From contig JABAKD010000028.1 in the NCBI GenBank assembly GCA_012845835.1, positions 10,817,741 through 10,881,740 on the forward strand: a stretch of DNA of 64,000 nucleotides, read 5' to 3'. How positions within the stretch are numbered: position 1 is the stretch's first letter; each line of letters opens with the position of its first letter. Positions 1 to 10,100 of this stretch are shown piece by piece. The notes under the pieces are model-generated. The model searched no databases and was not told the DNA's origin. It saw only the letters and a program-made list of their open reading frames with translations. The translations under genes and the position numbers were made by a program. The stretch comes from Undaria pinnatifida (taxonomy: Eukaryota; Sar; Phaeophyceae; Laminariales; Alariaceae).

Positions 1-312
1 CCCTTCCATGGTGGATTCTTGTGGCAAAATGGAAACAGCACGAAAACTTGAAATCGAAAAAGGAGCAGGGGGGTGGGTCTCTCGCGTGAGTGACCCCGAG
101 GGCTCGCTCCACTGCAAAAAAAAAAGTAGGTCCCCAAAAGTGACCCCCCCCCACCTCCCCGCGCGCGCCTACCGTAGAGTTTTTGGTCGGGTTGATCGGG
201 TTTCATTTATTCAATTAACCCAAAACAAATTACACTGGGTTTTGGTGTAGAGCTCCTCAATAGGTTACGAGCCTCAGAAACAAAATGGTGCACACCACTG
301 CCGTGGAATGGT
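1..312. other. No gene seen
   Basis: Only short frames are present. Nothing in this stretch resembles a protein domain or a repeat found elsewhere in the window. Confidence 0.5.
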
Positions 313-405
313 CCTGTTAATAAGGCTTGGTTTGGGTAAGCTACAATTGTTTAACATTTTGCAAGTGGTCAAACGGACTGATACCCCACTAATTCCTTAA
401 CAAAA
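313..405 (+). repeat. Copy 1 of a ~93-bp direct repeat
   Basis: The segment starting TGTTAATAAGGCTT recurs at 613-705 with only scattered differences. Both copies contain GTTTGGGTAAGCTA and a GTGGTCAAACGGACT block. The two copies bracket a roughly 200-bp tRNA-like segment, so the whole may be one mobile unit with repeated ends. Confidence 0.7.
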
Positions 406-476
406 TGGCGTCGTCGACACACCATGTTTTTTTAGGGTCGTGGGTTCGAATCCCACCATCCACCACCATAATTTTT
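355..476 (+). repeat. tRNA-like SINE head or tRNA pseudogene
   Basis: A box-A-like element (TTGCAAGTGG, about 359-368) lies about 75 nt upstream of a perfect box B (GGTTCGAATCC, about 444-454). The box B is in a T-arm with a perfect 5-bp stem (GTGGG/CCCAC), followed by CATCCACCACCA. The CCA is one base out of register for a normal acceptor stem, and no matching 5' acceptor strand is visible. A tRNA-derived SINE head or decayed tRNA is therefore more likely than a working tRNA gene. Confidence 0.45.
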
Positions 477-612
477 TTCCGACTTTCCCCATGTCGAACT
501 TGAAAAATACTCGCCCCGGTATCCTCAAGAAATGAAACCGCTTGGATATATTGACAGTCCGCCCGTATATCCGGCCGACCTGAGCACTCTCCCGCCGTTT
601 CAGGGGGGGGGA

Positions 613-705
613 GTGTTAATAAGGCTTAGTTTGGGTAAGCTATAATTGGTTAACCTTTTGCAAGTAAGTGGTCAAACGGACTAATACCCCCACTAATACC
701 TTAGC
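613..705 (+). repeat. Copy 2 of the ~93-bp direct repeat
   Basis: Diverged copy of 313-405. It has a 4-bp expansion within the AAGTAAGTGGTCAAACGG block. Confidence 0.7.
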
Positions 706-711
706 ACTACG

Positions 712-1250
712 ATAGACTCTAGAGGTAGCACTTTCTGCGGGAAACGGTTCAAGGCGGTTTCTGATTGGCTGGCTTCCTTAACCCAATATCGTTGGAATTT
801 TGTTCTTTTTTTTTGCGCGCACGCGCGATTTCCGTTGTACACCTACCTGTTAATAGGCTACAATGGGGTTGTTCATCGGGGACGGAGGAAGTGTGTTTGT
901 TTCCCCTGGACTGATTCTACGAGATGTACCCCCCCCCGAAGAAAAAAAACAGCGATTTTTTTCTTTTACGAAAGTTTCATGGCTACTCGACACGAGGAAG
1001 AATGATGCGACAAAAAATATCCTCACAAGTTTTCTTGCTTGAAAGGGAATATCGAACGATGACGTAGGGGTGGCACGCGGGGCACCGTGTTGCAGGAGAT
1101 ACGGCCGGAAGAAGCTGGTTTCAAAACGGGCGATTTCGATAAATAAAAGTCGGGGGGGGGGGGGTCTACCGCCGTAGAACGACTTCCTGGGCAAATCAAT
1201 TTTTTTGTTTTTCTAAATCTCAAGTGAAAAGCCCCAGAAAAAAAAAAGTG
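712..1250 (+). repeat. Dispersed repeat, copy 1 (paired with 2080-2740)
   Basis: The block contains ACGATAGACTCTAGAGG, CTGATTCTACGA, GACACGAGGAAGA, GAGATACGGCCGG and CCGTAGAACGACTT. All of these recur in the same order at 2080-2740 with substitutions and small indels. Antisense frames of the two copies share short peptide similarity (for example FLVSSxHETF) but are interrupted, so this is annotated as a decayed mobile repeat and not as a gene. A 12-base poly-G tract interrupts this copy near 1150. Confidence 0.7.
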
Positions 1251-1544
1251 TGTCGCACCCTCTACCTACCGTAGCATGCGCCAATTGACTACACACACCC
1301 CCCCCCCCCCGCCGACGAACTTCCCAATTGCATCCCTCTCCCTGGTATGTTTTTGTCCAACAAGAAGATGCCTTCCTCGACAACAACAGGGGGAGAGGGT
1401 TCCAACGCCGAGAGCGATGCGGCCTCTTCGGCAAGATGTATCGGCGAGATACTTCCAAACAGAGCTGCCAGGTACAATGTTGATGTCCATTGTACGTGGT
1501 GCCTCCCGTGTTTTTTGTTGTTGGAAAAATTCAATCTTCCAGAG

Positions 1545-1800
1545 CTTTTCGCGGGTCGGTACGATGCTCGTGGGTCGGGTCGGGTCGGGTCGGGTCGGGT
1601 CGGGTCGGGCTGCCGTGAATCCGTGAGACTTCGAATACCTCTCGACCCGACCGCACTCGACCCGCGAGTTTTTTTGCTTTAATCTCCTGACCCGATGGAT
1701 GGGTCAGGGGTCATGAACCGTGAAATATCTTGATGTTTGCGGGTCAGGGGTCATGAACCGTGAAATATCTTGATTTTTTCCTCCGAAAACATCTTCACGG
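1545..1800 (+). repeat. (GGGTC)n array and duplicated ACCGTGAAATATC end
   Basis: About eight head-to-tail GGGTC units occupy 1572-1610, followed by inverted GACCC-rich sequence. Two copies of a segment ending GAACCGTGAAATATCTTGAT follow (about 1700-1735 and 1741-1775). Similar GGGTC blocks bounded by CACGGGT/ACCCGTG occur at 25105-25620, so this may be a decayed end of the same TIR family. Confidence 0.5.
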
Positions 1801-1909
1801 ACCGGGCATGCATTTTATCTTTGCGCGTTTTTGCGGTATATTAGCTATGCCTGCTTGCGACCAAAACCACAACGTCGGACACAGATCACCGATCCTCACT
1901 TGATGATGA

Positions 1910-2070
1910 TACAGGTCTTGTATGGAAGGTCTGTACGGCCTAGCTCATGCTACCCGGTGGGAGCCGTGCGATCCGTCTGGTATATCTAGCACACACATGT
2001 TTCCAGGATTGGATCTGTACTCTTGCGTAAACAGATCCTGCACAATATCTCATAACCGCAGGATATGTAT
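1910..2070 (+). repeat. Partial copy of the ATCTG-rich MITE family
   Basis: This shares GGGTGGGAGCCG, TATCTAGCACA, GGATCTGTACT and ACAGATCCTGC in order with better copies at 18530-18735, 23933-24469 and 44305-44510. It is truncated at both ends. Confidence 0.55.
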
Positions 2071-2079
2071 GACGCGTGC

Positions 2080-2740
2080 TACGATAGAGGAGTAACTTTT
2101 CGTGTGAAACGGTTTCTGAATGGCGGCGCCCCTTAACCCAACCAACCAAAACAGTCGGAAAAAGATAAAAAAAAATTGCATGAGTCCTCATCGTGTACAA
2201 GTACCCTAGGTAGGCCAGATGGATGGGATTTTTCATCCGGCAGCAATTTCAGTTTTTTTTGTTTTTTTCTAATCTGACAAATCACTTTTTTTTGGCTTTG
2301 GCTCGGCTGATTCTACGATAGATAGCCCCCCCAAAGACCGGCGATTTTTTTCAACGAGAACGTTTCATGACGGCTAGACACGAGGAAGAGTGCTATGAAC
2401 AAAGCATCCTCAAACATTTTCATGTTCGCGAAGGAGTATCGACCGATGACGTCGAGGTGGCAAGGGGCACCGTTTTTCAGGAGATACGGCCGGGAGCTGG
2501 TCTCAGAACCGGCGATTTCGTTAAAGGAAAGTTGGGAGGGCTGCCGTAGAACGACTTGCTCAAGAAGCCACTCCCGTGTGCCCGATTCTTGCTGTGTACC
2601 TAGGCCACGGGATTTTTTCATCCGCTCGTACGAAGCAGTTTTATTCTTCTCCAAAATCGGTCTTTGGGAGAGGTCTTAAGCTCCCAAAATTGAAGAACCT
2701 CAGAAAAAAAAGGGGTGCACCCTCTAACTAACGTGGCAGT
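2080..2740 (+). repeat. Dispersed repeat, copy 2 (paired with 712-1250)
   Basis: This is a diverged direct duplicate of 712-1250. Shared blocks in order include ACGATAGA, CTGATTCTACGA, GACACGAGGAAGA, GAGATACGGCCGG and CCGTAGAACGACTT. No intact reading frame spans both copies. Confidence 0.7.
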
Positions 2741-2837
2741 TTTAGTTGTCTGTCTCTAAATCAGCCTTAACCTCCAAAAAATGTGAGGAACCTAAAAACA
2801 AAATAAATGTGGTAAGCCTTTATCGTAGCACGCGTCT

Positions 2838-3000
2838 TTACATATACACCTGTATCCTTCACGAGGGCATACACACCCCGTGACACACGCGCGACCGAAG
2901 GGTCACATGCATCGCGCAAACCTGGGAAATTTTGACCAAGAAAACTTTTTGGTCGATCTCACAGCTGAAGTGCATTTTTTTCATTTTTTCTAAAATGTAT
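2838..3000 (+). repeat. Family A repeat, partial copy
   Basis: The text TGTATCCTTCACGAGGG, CACCCCGTGA, CGCGCGACCGAAG and GATCTCACAGCTGAAGTG matches fuller copies at 17115-17380, 33430-33690 and 38485-38700. It has an internal substitution where the micro-ORF start would lie. Confidence 0.6.
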
Positions 3001-3128
3001 ATACGAAGTATATACATGCAGGATCTACGGTAGGTAGTAGATGATCGAGAGCATGATCTGTCCAAGATGTGGAACGAAACGCCTTCGCGCAAAATAGAAC
3101 CCGCCCCGCCCCCCCCGAAAAGCAGCAC

Positions 3129-3217
3129 CTTAACACCTTCACAACTGGAAACCCTTTTTGGGGACAAAATTACTGGAAGTTAGTATAGGGAGGGATTTGG
3201 GGGCTCTTAAGGGGTTA
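3129..3217 (+). repeat. Family B repeat copy
   Basis: This segment with AACACCTTCACAACTGG, CCTTTTTGGGGAC and TTGGGGGCTCTTAAGGGGTT recurs at 15590-15682 in the same orientation and at 18425-18520 in the opposite orientation. Both of those copies lie in introns of the LRR gene. No coding potential is visible. Confidence 0.6.
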
Positions 3218-4799
3218 AGTGATAAGCAGAACCTGCAAACACACCGACCGCCGTACATAAGAAATTCTGCTTGCTGATTGATGCACCCAAGTTTACAAAG
3301 CCTATGAACAAGAAAATAAAAGAGTGCGAAAAACAAACAAAACACCAAAAAAATGGCTGTTCCGTTCTTTTCCCACTTTGACTCTTTCCACCAGCGTGCT
3401 TGTTTTTTTTACGCAAGAGATATTACTCTTTAGAATTAACGGTAGTGCGATTTAAACAAAACATACTCTGGTATTATTGTTGTCGCGGCCTTTTTTCAAG
3501 AAAAAAAAAACAGAATATCATTAGAAAAGCGTACTTTTGATTATTTTTCACCACAGCAGTCACCCTTCACCGAACGAACAAGGCAGAAAATAAAAGCAGC
3601 AGCAAATAAATGCTGAATGCACAGCAGCAGTGGCAGCAAGAAAAACGCTTTGGCTACAAAATGAATTTTTCGCTGAAAAAAAGTGTTTGCATCACCAATG
3701 AATGGCATGGGTGTGCCCTCTTTTTGTTGTTTTCTCCTGGAGCACGCAATCCGATTGGCGAATCGCCTAGTCTTTGCATACCCTATCTCGGGGCAACCTC
3801 TCGACCAATCATACGACACTAACGACGGGACGGGGAAACTTTGAACTCCATACATCGAAGACAAAAAAAAAAGAAATAAAAAATAAGACTCACAAAATAT
3901 AACCCCACAAAAAAAAACAAAAAAAAGACTACAAAGAAAAAAATCACGAAAAGTGAACAAATATCAGGGTAAGTACACAACAAAAAGCCCGCTCGCGCTA
4001 GACAGGCCGATAGGTAGGTAAAAAAACAAAGAGGCGAAACAAGCACACACGGGACCCCCCCCCCCCCACCCCCCCCTTCCCTTCCTCCCCCCCCCCCATC
4101 CTTGCGACAAAATTGCGGGCAAAAACCCTCAGAAACAAGGAATAAAATACCATAACAGAAGGAAACAAAAAAAATGCGACCAACAGAAAATAACATAAAA
4201 CGTGAAGAAAAATAAAACTTGACTTTTCGCTCAAGAAACGAAAAAAATGAACATGAAAATAAAAATGAAAGCCAAAGAGAAGATGTTCGAAACGCCAAAA
4301 TACCTGTAGGAAAACCCGCCAAAACTCCACTCGGAACGCCTATCTCGCCGTTTCCCCCCTTGGCTACGTTCAACCACGAGTAAGGACTGGACTTGCACGA
4401 CAGCACGCAAAGCCGACCTGCCCCCAGCCCCCCCTCGAAACAGACATCCCATATTGTTTTTACGTGTGATTGGCTCAGCTTCTCGGGCAAACCGAGCCTT
4501 CGATGTTTTTCTGGTTCACAGCCAGCCCTCCCCCCCCCCCCCCCCCCCGCGCCTCGCCCGGGGACACTACCCTACCACCCCCCCCAACAAACACCGCCCT
4601 CTCACATGAATGTTGATCAAAACAAATGCCTCCAAACTGCGGTTCATTCGCACTGGTCATGATACACCATATACCCTCCCCCACCCGCTGTGTTGTCGTT
4701 CCGACCGTCAAATCTCCCCGCGAACCAGAGACCAGCTCTTCAAGAGGCCAAAGTCAATCCCCACCCAATCTCCACCATACCCCCGGCCATCCGAAGGCA
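3218..4799. other. A-rich and C-rich low-complexity DNA
   Basis: This stretch is A-rich (many AAAAA runs) with poly-C tracts at about 4057-4077, 4082-4097 and 4530-4548. The long minus-strand frames read as homopolymer peptides (F/L/S and G runs) and are compositional artefacts. No gene is seen. Confidence 0.6.
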
Positions 4800-5180
4800 A
4801 GCAAAGTCAAGCCAAGCTATTAAGCTAAGCTACAGCTAACCAGAGCCAACCAAACTAAGCGATAAGCTAAGCAATAAGCTAAGCGATAAGCTATACTCAA
4901 TGGCCTGTCTTCAAAGCTGTAAGCGAGGCGAAGCCAAGCCAAGCCAAGCCAAGCCAAGCCAAGCCAAGCCAAGCCAAGCCAAGCGAAAAGCCAAGCCAAG
5001 CAACCCAGACCAAGCCAAGCTAAGCTAAGCGTAGCCATGCCAAAGCTATGCTAAAGCCAAGCCAAAGCCAAGCAGCTAGCTAAGCTATACGGTATACCTG
5101 GTAAGCTATAAGCTACTCGGTGCAAGCTATTGAGTGATACCTAGTACGCTATAGGCTATACGTTACTCTACAAGCTAGAT
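4800..5180 (+). repeat. AAGCC / AAGCTA satellite-like array
   Basis: About ten perfect AAGCC pentamers occupy 4931-4980, flanked by degenerate AAGCTA, AAGCGATA and CAAGC units. A related array occurs at about 38000-38345. Confidence 0.85.
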
Positions 5181-5399
5181 ATCGAGGCCGTCAACAAGCG
5201 ACTCCAAGCCAAGTGGGTGCCAACAAAAATGTACAAAAAAAAAACACGACAGAATCAAAACTTGAGTGGAGTCGTCGCGAGAACGGATCGGCACGCGTGC
5301 TCAAAACTAATAAAAGGAAGAAAAAAATCATGTTGTCAGTAGTAACAGGAGGGGCGGGGATAATAATGGGTGGGAATCGATCGGTAAACGTATAGCAGG

Positions 5400-5545
5400 A
5401 CATTAGGAACGACGGGGGGAGGGGGGGGGGGGGGGGGTACTCATTTGTTGTTGCCTTAGTCACTTGACCACGCATCCCTTTCGACGAAACGGAGCAAGCA
5501 CCGTTTTATTCCTCTTCCTAACAGAGGGGGGGGGGGGGGGGGGAC
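5400..5545 (+). repeat. Two long poly-G tracts
   Basis: About 17 G residues lie at 5421-5437 and about 18 at 5526-5543. Both could form quadruplexes on the plus strand. No gene is associated with them. Confidence 0.8.
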
Positions 5546-5739
5546 CGGAGACACTCTGGAAAATCCAACCTTCTCTTTTACCGTGTGGCTGTAGTACTAC
5601 TGGCCCCGTCTGCAACCCCATCCCCCACCCCCCATCCCCGCGACCGCCTACCCGGGCCCATCCCCCACCTCCCCTCCCTTCGCACCGTTCACGCGAAACT
5701 ATCCAACAAACAACTCGAGAAGATGCTGGATATGCGTCG

Positions 5740-6540
5740 ATCGAACACATCGATAAGACGTTTCGATCAACCAAGCGATCAACCAATCGGTGGATCGATC
5801 TACTATAGTTAGTAATCGATAGACAATAGATAGATCGTAACCGATATAGATCCATCATTCAATCACCCAATCAATCGATAGATACCGTAGAATGATCGAT
5901 CCACAAACCAACCGTTCGATAAATCGATCAATCATCGTAACAAATCGACGATGGATAGATCGCAACCGATAGACACATCGTATTAGACAAAATATCGTAA
6001 CCGGTAGATAGATCGTAACCGATGGATAGATCGTAACCGATAGATAGATCGTAACCGGTAGATAGATCGCAACCGATACATATATCGTAACCGACAGATA
6101 GGTCGTATCCAAAAGATAAATCGTACCCTATAGATAGATCGTAACTGATAGATCGCAACCGATACAGAGATCATCAATCAACCAACCGATAGATCAATCA
6201 ATCAATCAATCAATCAGCCTATCGATATTTCGATCGATCAACAACCGGTTGATAGATGTAAGCGAAATACAGATCATAACAGATAGAATAGGTCGTAACC
6301 GGCTGATAAATCGTAACCGATGGACATTTCGATCAACTAACCGATACATTCATGCATCATTCAAACAATCGGCCTACTATAGTAACCGATAGACGATTTA
6401 GATCGTAACCGATAGATGGACCAATCTATCAACCAACCGACGGGCAGATCAAATCAAATCCATCAACCCATCGATCGATCGACCAATCAACCAACCGTGC
6501 GATACATGGATCAACCAATGAACCAGTCGATTGGTCGAAT
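5740..6540 (+). repeat. Tandem array of GTAACCGATAGATAGATC-type units
   Basis: Imperfect head-to-tail units of 16-24 bp are built from ATCGTAACCGATAGATAG, interspersed with ATCAATCAACC units. The units are most regular at 5990-6160. The repetitive antisense peptide (SIGYDL repeats) is a consequence of the array. Confidence 0.85.
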
Positions 6541-6887
6541 AGTACACGAATCCAGCAAAGTACCCGTGCACCGCGGTCGAAAAGAGAAACAAACAGGAAC
6601 AAAGAGAAGGAGGGAAAGAGGGGGCAGCGCGAAGGAAGAAGAAACACAATTCGCGTATTCCCTGTCTGCACCACTCCCCAACCCCCGCCCACTCTCTCCC
6701 GTCGAATACCTCACGGCGCTTCACGCTTTGTGCATGCGATCTCTGCCTGGTCGGCGACAACCCAACGCGCTCTTTCCCGGCATTGTAGGTATGCGAAGGT
6801 CCATGGTCATACGATTACGGCCATGCATGATATGAGTGCAACCACCCCCTCAACTCCAGCCCCTACCCCAACCCCTGTCCACCAACA

Positions 6888-7160
6888 TCACAGTTCTTCA
6901 AGAAGAATTTTCTCGATTTCCGCGTTCGTCGGAGCGGCTCTCGGAAAACCCCCCGGCACATTCCTAGGAGGCGTTCGCGCAAAACCCCCCGGAACAGTCC
7001 CAGGCACATTCCTCGGAACAGGAATATTCCTTGGAGACGTTCTAGGAGCGATCCTGGGACTGTTTGTAGACCCACCACCGGCCCCTCTCCCGCCGCCACC
7101 GCCGCCGCACGTGAGCTGGGCGGAAACATCGCCTGCGTGAGAGCTTTGGAGATGCTTGAG
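6888..7160 (-). CDS. LRR gene exon 10 (terminal)
   Basis: The acceptor is GCTTAGGCAG just before 7160, in phase 0. The exon starts LKHLQSSHAGDV and contains imperfect PRNxPGxxPGG repeats. It ends NAEIEKILLEEL before TGA at 6890-6888. An alternative acceptor (CACGCAG) lies 34 nt further in but is out of phase with exon 9. Confidence 0.65.
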   Translation of the reverse strand, partial: LKHLQSSHAGDVSAQLTCGGGGGGRGAGGGSTNSPRIAPRTSPRNIPVPRNVPGTVPGGFARTPPRNVPGGFPRAAPTNAEIEKILLEEL

Positions 7161-10100
7161 CTGCCTAAGCAATGTTAAGACGCCTTTCTCGTCTGGTTTC
7201 GACTTGAGGGCGCGGATTCGAGCCTAGGATGTTGTCGTCGTGGTTGGCGCCGGGGGGAGGGGGGGAAGGGAGAGTGGGCGAACGGCGAGCGGATGGGGCG
7301 GTTAGCGTAACGTGGGAGGCAGTAAGACTCAAGGGTCAACTCAGGAGGCCGCCAAATCAGAAAAAAATATTTCCACCTCTGATACACCAGGCAGGCCACA
7401 TATTGAAAAATAATCCTGTTCGGCTCATGTTATCGGGCGTCACACCCCAAGAGTGCTAATACAAGGTAGCGTTGCACACGTCAGCGCTTGCGTCAAAAAA
7501 AGCGCCGCTGCCGCCGGAAAAGCAACACTCGACATGCAAAAATCGAAAAGCAAGAAAACAAGAACAAAATCGGCCGTGACGACGTCACGCACTAAAACAC
7601 ACGCACACACGAACGAATTAAGAACGAACACACACAAAACCTAAAAAAAGAAGAGAAAAAAAAAAGCCGGGGCAGACTACGCACAAACCCTATTTTTCGC
7701 CCGACAGCCTTACGAGACAATTCCTCCCCGGCAGCGTTGGTGATGACGCACTCCAGCTCAAGTCAAGCCAAGCCAGGCCTACCCACACGACGCGCAAGCA
7801 ACACACCGCACACCACTACACCCCACACCCCACATCGCACCGCCCACACCACCTTACCCCGCGCCGTACACCACACACTGCCACGCCGCCACCCCTCCTA
7901 GTAGAATATACGTCTCCGAGAGATGTGGACAGGATCTTACGACCCAAAAGCAGTGAACACTAACAGGCGGAAACAACGACCCGCAATCACTGCCGGCAGG
8001 ATGCCCCTCTCCCCCCCACACCTCGACCCACCCCATACCTGAATCAAAGGGAAGCAGGCGATCCTAGTCTTGGTGAGGCTGTTACGGTAACGCTTGCTTG
8101 GAGGGCGCGGGCTGTCGAGCTCATCGTCCTCCTCCTCCCCAATCGACGCCGACCTTCGGCACCTCCTAGCCCCCGGCTCAACACCGTCATCCTCATCGAC
8201 AAACCCATACCCTCCGCCCGCCCCCGCTCCTCCTCCTCCTCCTCCTCCCCCTCCTGCTGCTGCTGCACGAGGGGTACCGGCGGTGTCAATATCGCCATCC
8301 TCCCCCCCCTTCCCTTTCCCGCCTCCGTTTACGGAAAACCCGTCAAGCCATCCTGCTCCGCCACCGCCGCCACTGCTCCCAAAACTTCTAGCAGTATCAG
8401 CAGCACCAGAAGTAGCAGCAGGAGAAGCGGTAGCGGCAGCCATAGGAGTTCGAATCGCGGAGGGAGAAGACGAGGTAGGGGATGCCGCCACGGCGCCCCC
8501 CCCCGCGGGGGAGGGGTGGGGATCACCAGGGGGGCTAAAGTAGAATTGGTGGAGACTCCACAGCTCCGCTGCGCTGAATGGTTGCTGTTGGTTTTTGCGG
8601 CGAGATGAACACGATGGTCGGTGTACACGATGAGGCATCGTGGGGGTGGGGGGGGGGGGGGGGGGGGAAAGAGAGGAGGCGCAAGAAGTGAAAAAAAAAG
8701 AATTTTGCGCCGTCACCGAATTACGCAAAAATAACGAGTTCTGTAAGTGTGGGATTGGAATGGAGAAACTCCACTGTTAGCGGCCCGCCGATCGCAGCGA
8801 TCTTGTCCGCGGCTTTGTAAGGAAGCGAGGCGTTGTCCTCTGCGTAGGAGCGTGTATCAGTTAGTGCCCATGTTCGTTTTTTTAAAACGAACTCATCGCC
8901 ACCAAATACGTCACGAGACACTCAAGTCAAGGGAAAACGTCCAGCGGAAAAAGAGCGTAAAACCGATCGTTCCACACTAAAACCTACCGGTAGCAAGTTG
9001 GCACCAGAGTCATGCCACGGTAGGGGTTGCGGTTGTTAGACTTGAGGTTTGGGACCGGTGGAGCTGCTCAAGCGTGTAACTATCGATTAGTAGTGACAAT
9101 TTTCCGAGGAAAGTTGTTGTAGCACGGGCGCATACAGCAAAAGTATGCGCGAATGAACGCCGTCGAAGTTATGTTTCGAGTGAGATTTTGAGCTCCTCGA
9201 ATGACGGAGCTCAAAATTTCTCAACAATCTGGTGCACCCCCCAGCGTGCTAGCGTCGGCTGCCGCCAGTCAAGCTAAATTGTTGGAAAATTGCCGTCGGT
9301 CAAGGGGCCAAAGTGGCGCCTCCTCGCATATTTGATCGCCACAGTCTAGCCCCCCGCGGTCACAAAATAACAGCCTGATAATATATTTGAAAAAAAAAAC
9401 AATTATCAAACGGTATACAAGGTTCCTCTCCAGGAAGTGCCTGGGGGAGTGGCGCAAGACCGAAATCCAAGCATGGACTGCCTGGGCAAACAAGATGTAC
9501 CTGGTGGCAGTGAAAAACTATGCTCTTGTCCAGCGCTCGAGAAGCGGGGGGTGGGAAGGCGCCCTCTCGGGGACGGTTCGCTCTCTCCCCGTCGTCGTGG
9601 AGAACCGTAAATAAGTGGTAATCCTATCAGCACGTGTCCAGCACTAGTACGATGAGGACTTTCGTAAGGGCGACTCCTACACAGTGAAATTTGCGTGGTA
9701 AAAAATGAACAAATGGACGAAAGGTGGATTTTCAACCGAAAAATAGAATAAAAAACGCAGCAGATGTTCCGTGCGCGGTCTTTTTATAGTGGTTTTGATG
9801 TTTTTTTCTTTGTTTCACATGGGAATCAGCCATTTCAGATTAGTACTTTTCTTGTCTTGTTGAGCCAGATTTTAAACTCCACGACGAGTGATCCACGCCA
9901 GGATGGGCAACCACCCCCCTTCATCACTTCGTCGCAGAAGGTGCACGGAATGAGGAACTGTAGGGCTTCTGTTGTCGCTGAGACAAAGCCCTCTCTCATG
10001 GAGCATGAGCGCCTATATCCACTGCTGTTTGCTTTCTAGAGTCAGGAAAAATCACGCTGGGTTGTTTCGATCGTCGTCCGATTCAAAATCGTCCCCTCGA

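Noticed and set aside
355-476. Functional tRNA gene
   Set aside because: No 5' acceptor strand pairs with the 3' end, the box A-B distance is long, and the encoded CCA is out of register.
3819-4490. 223-codon minus-strand frame as a gene
   Set aside because: It is built of Phe/Leu/Ser and Gly runs from A-rich and C-rich low-complexity DNA and has no recognisable domain.
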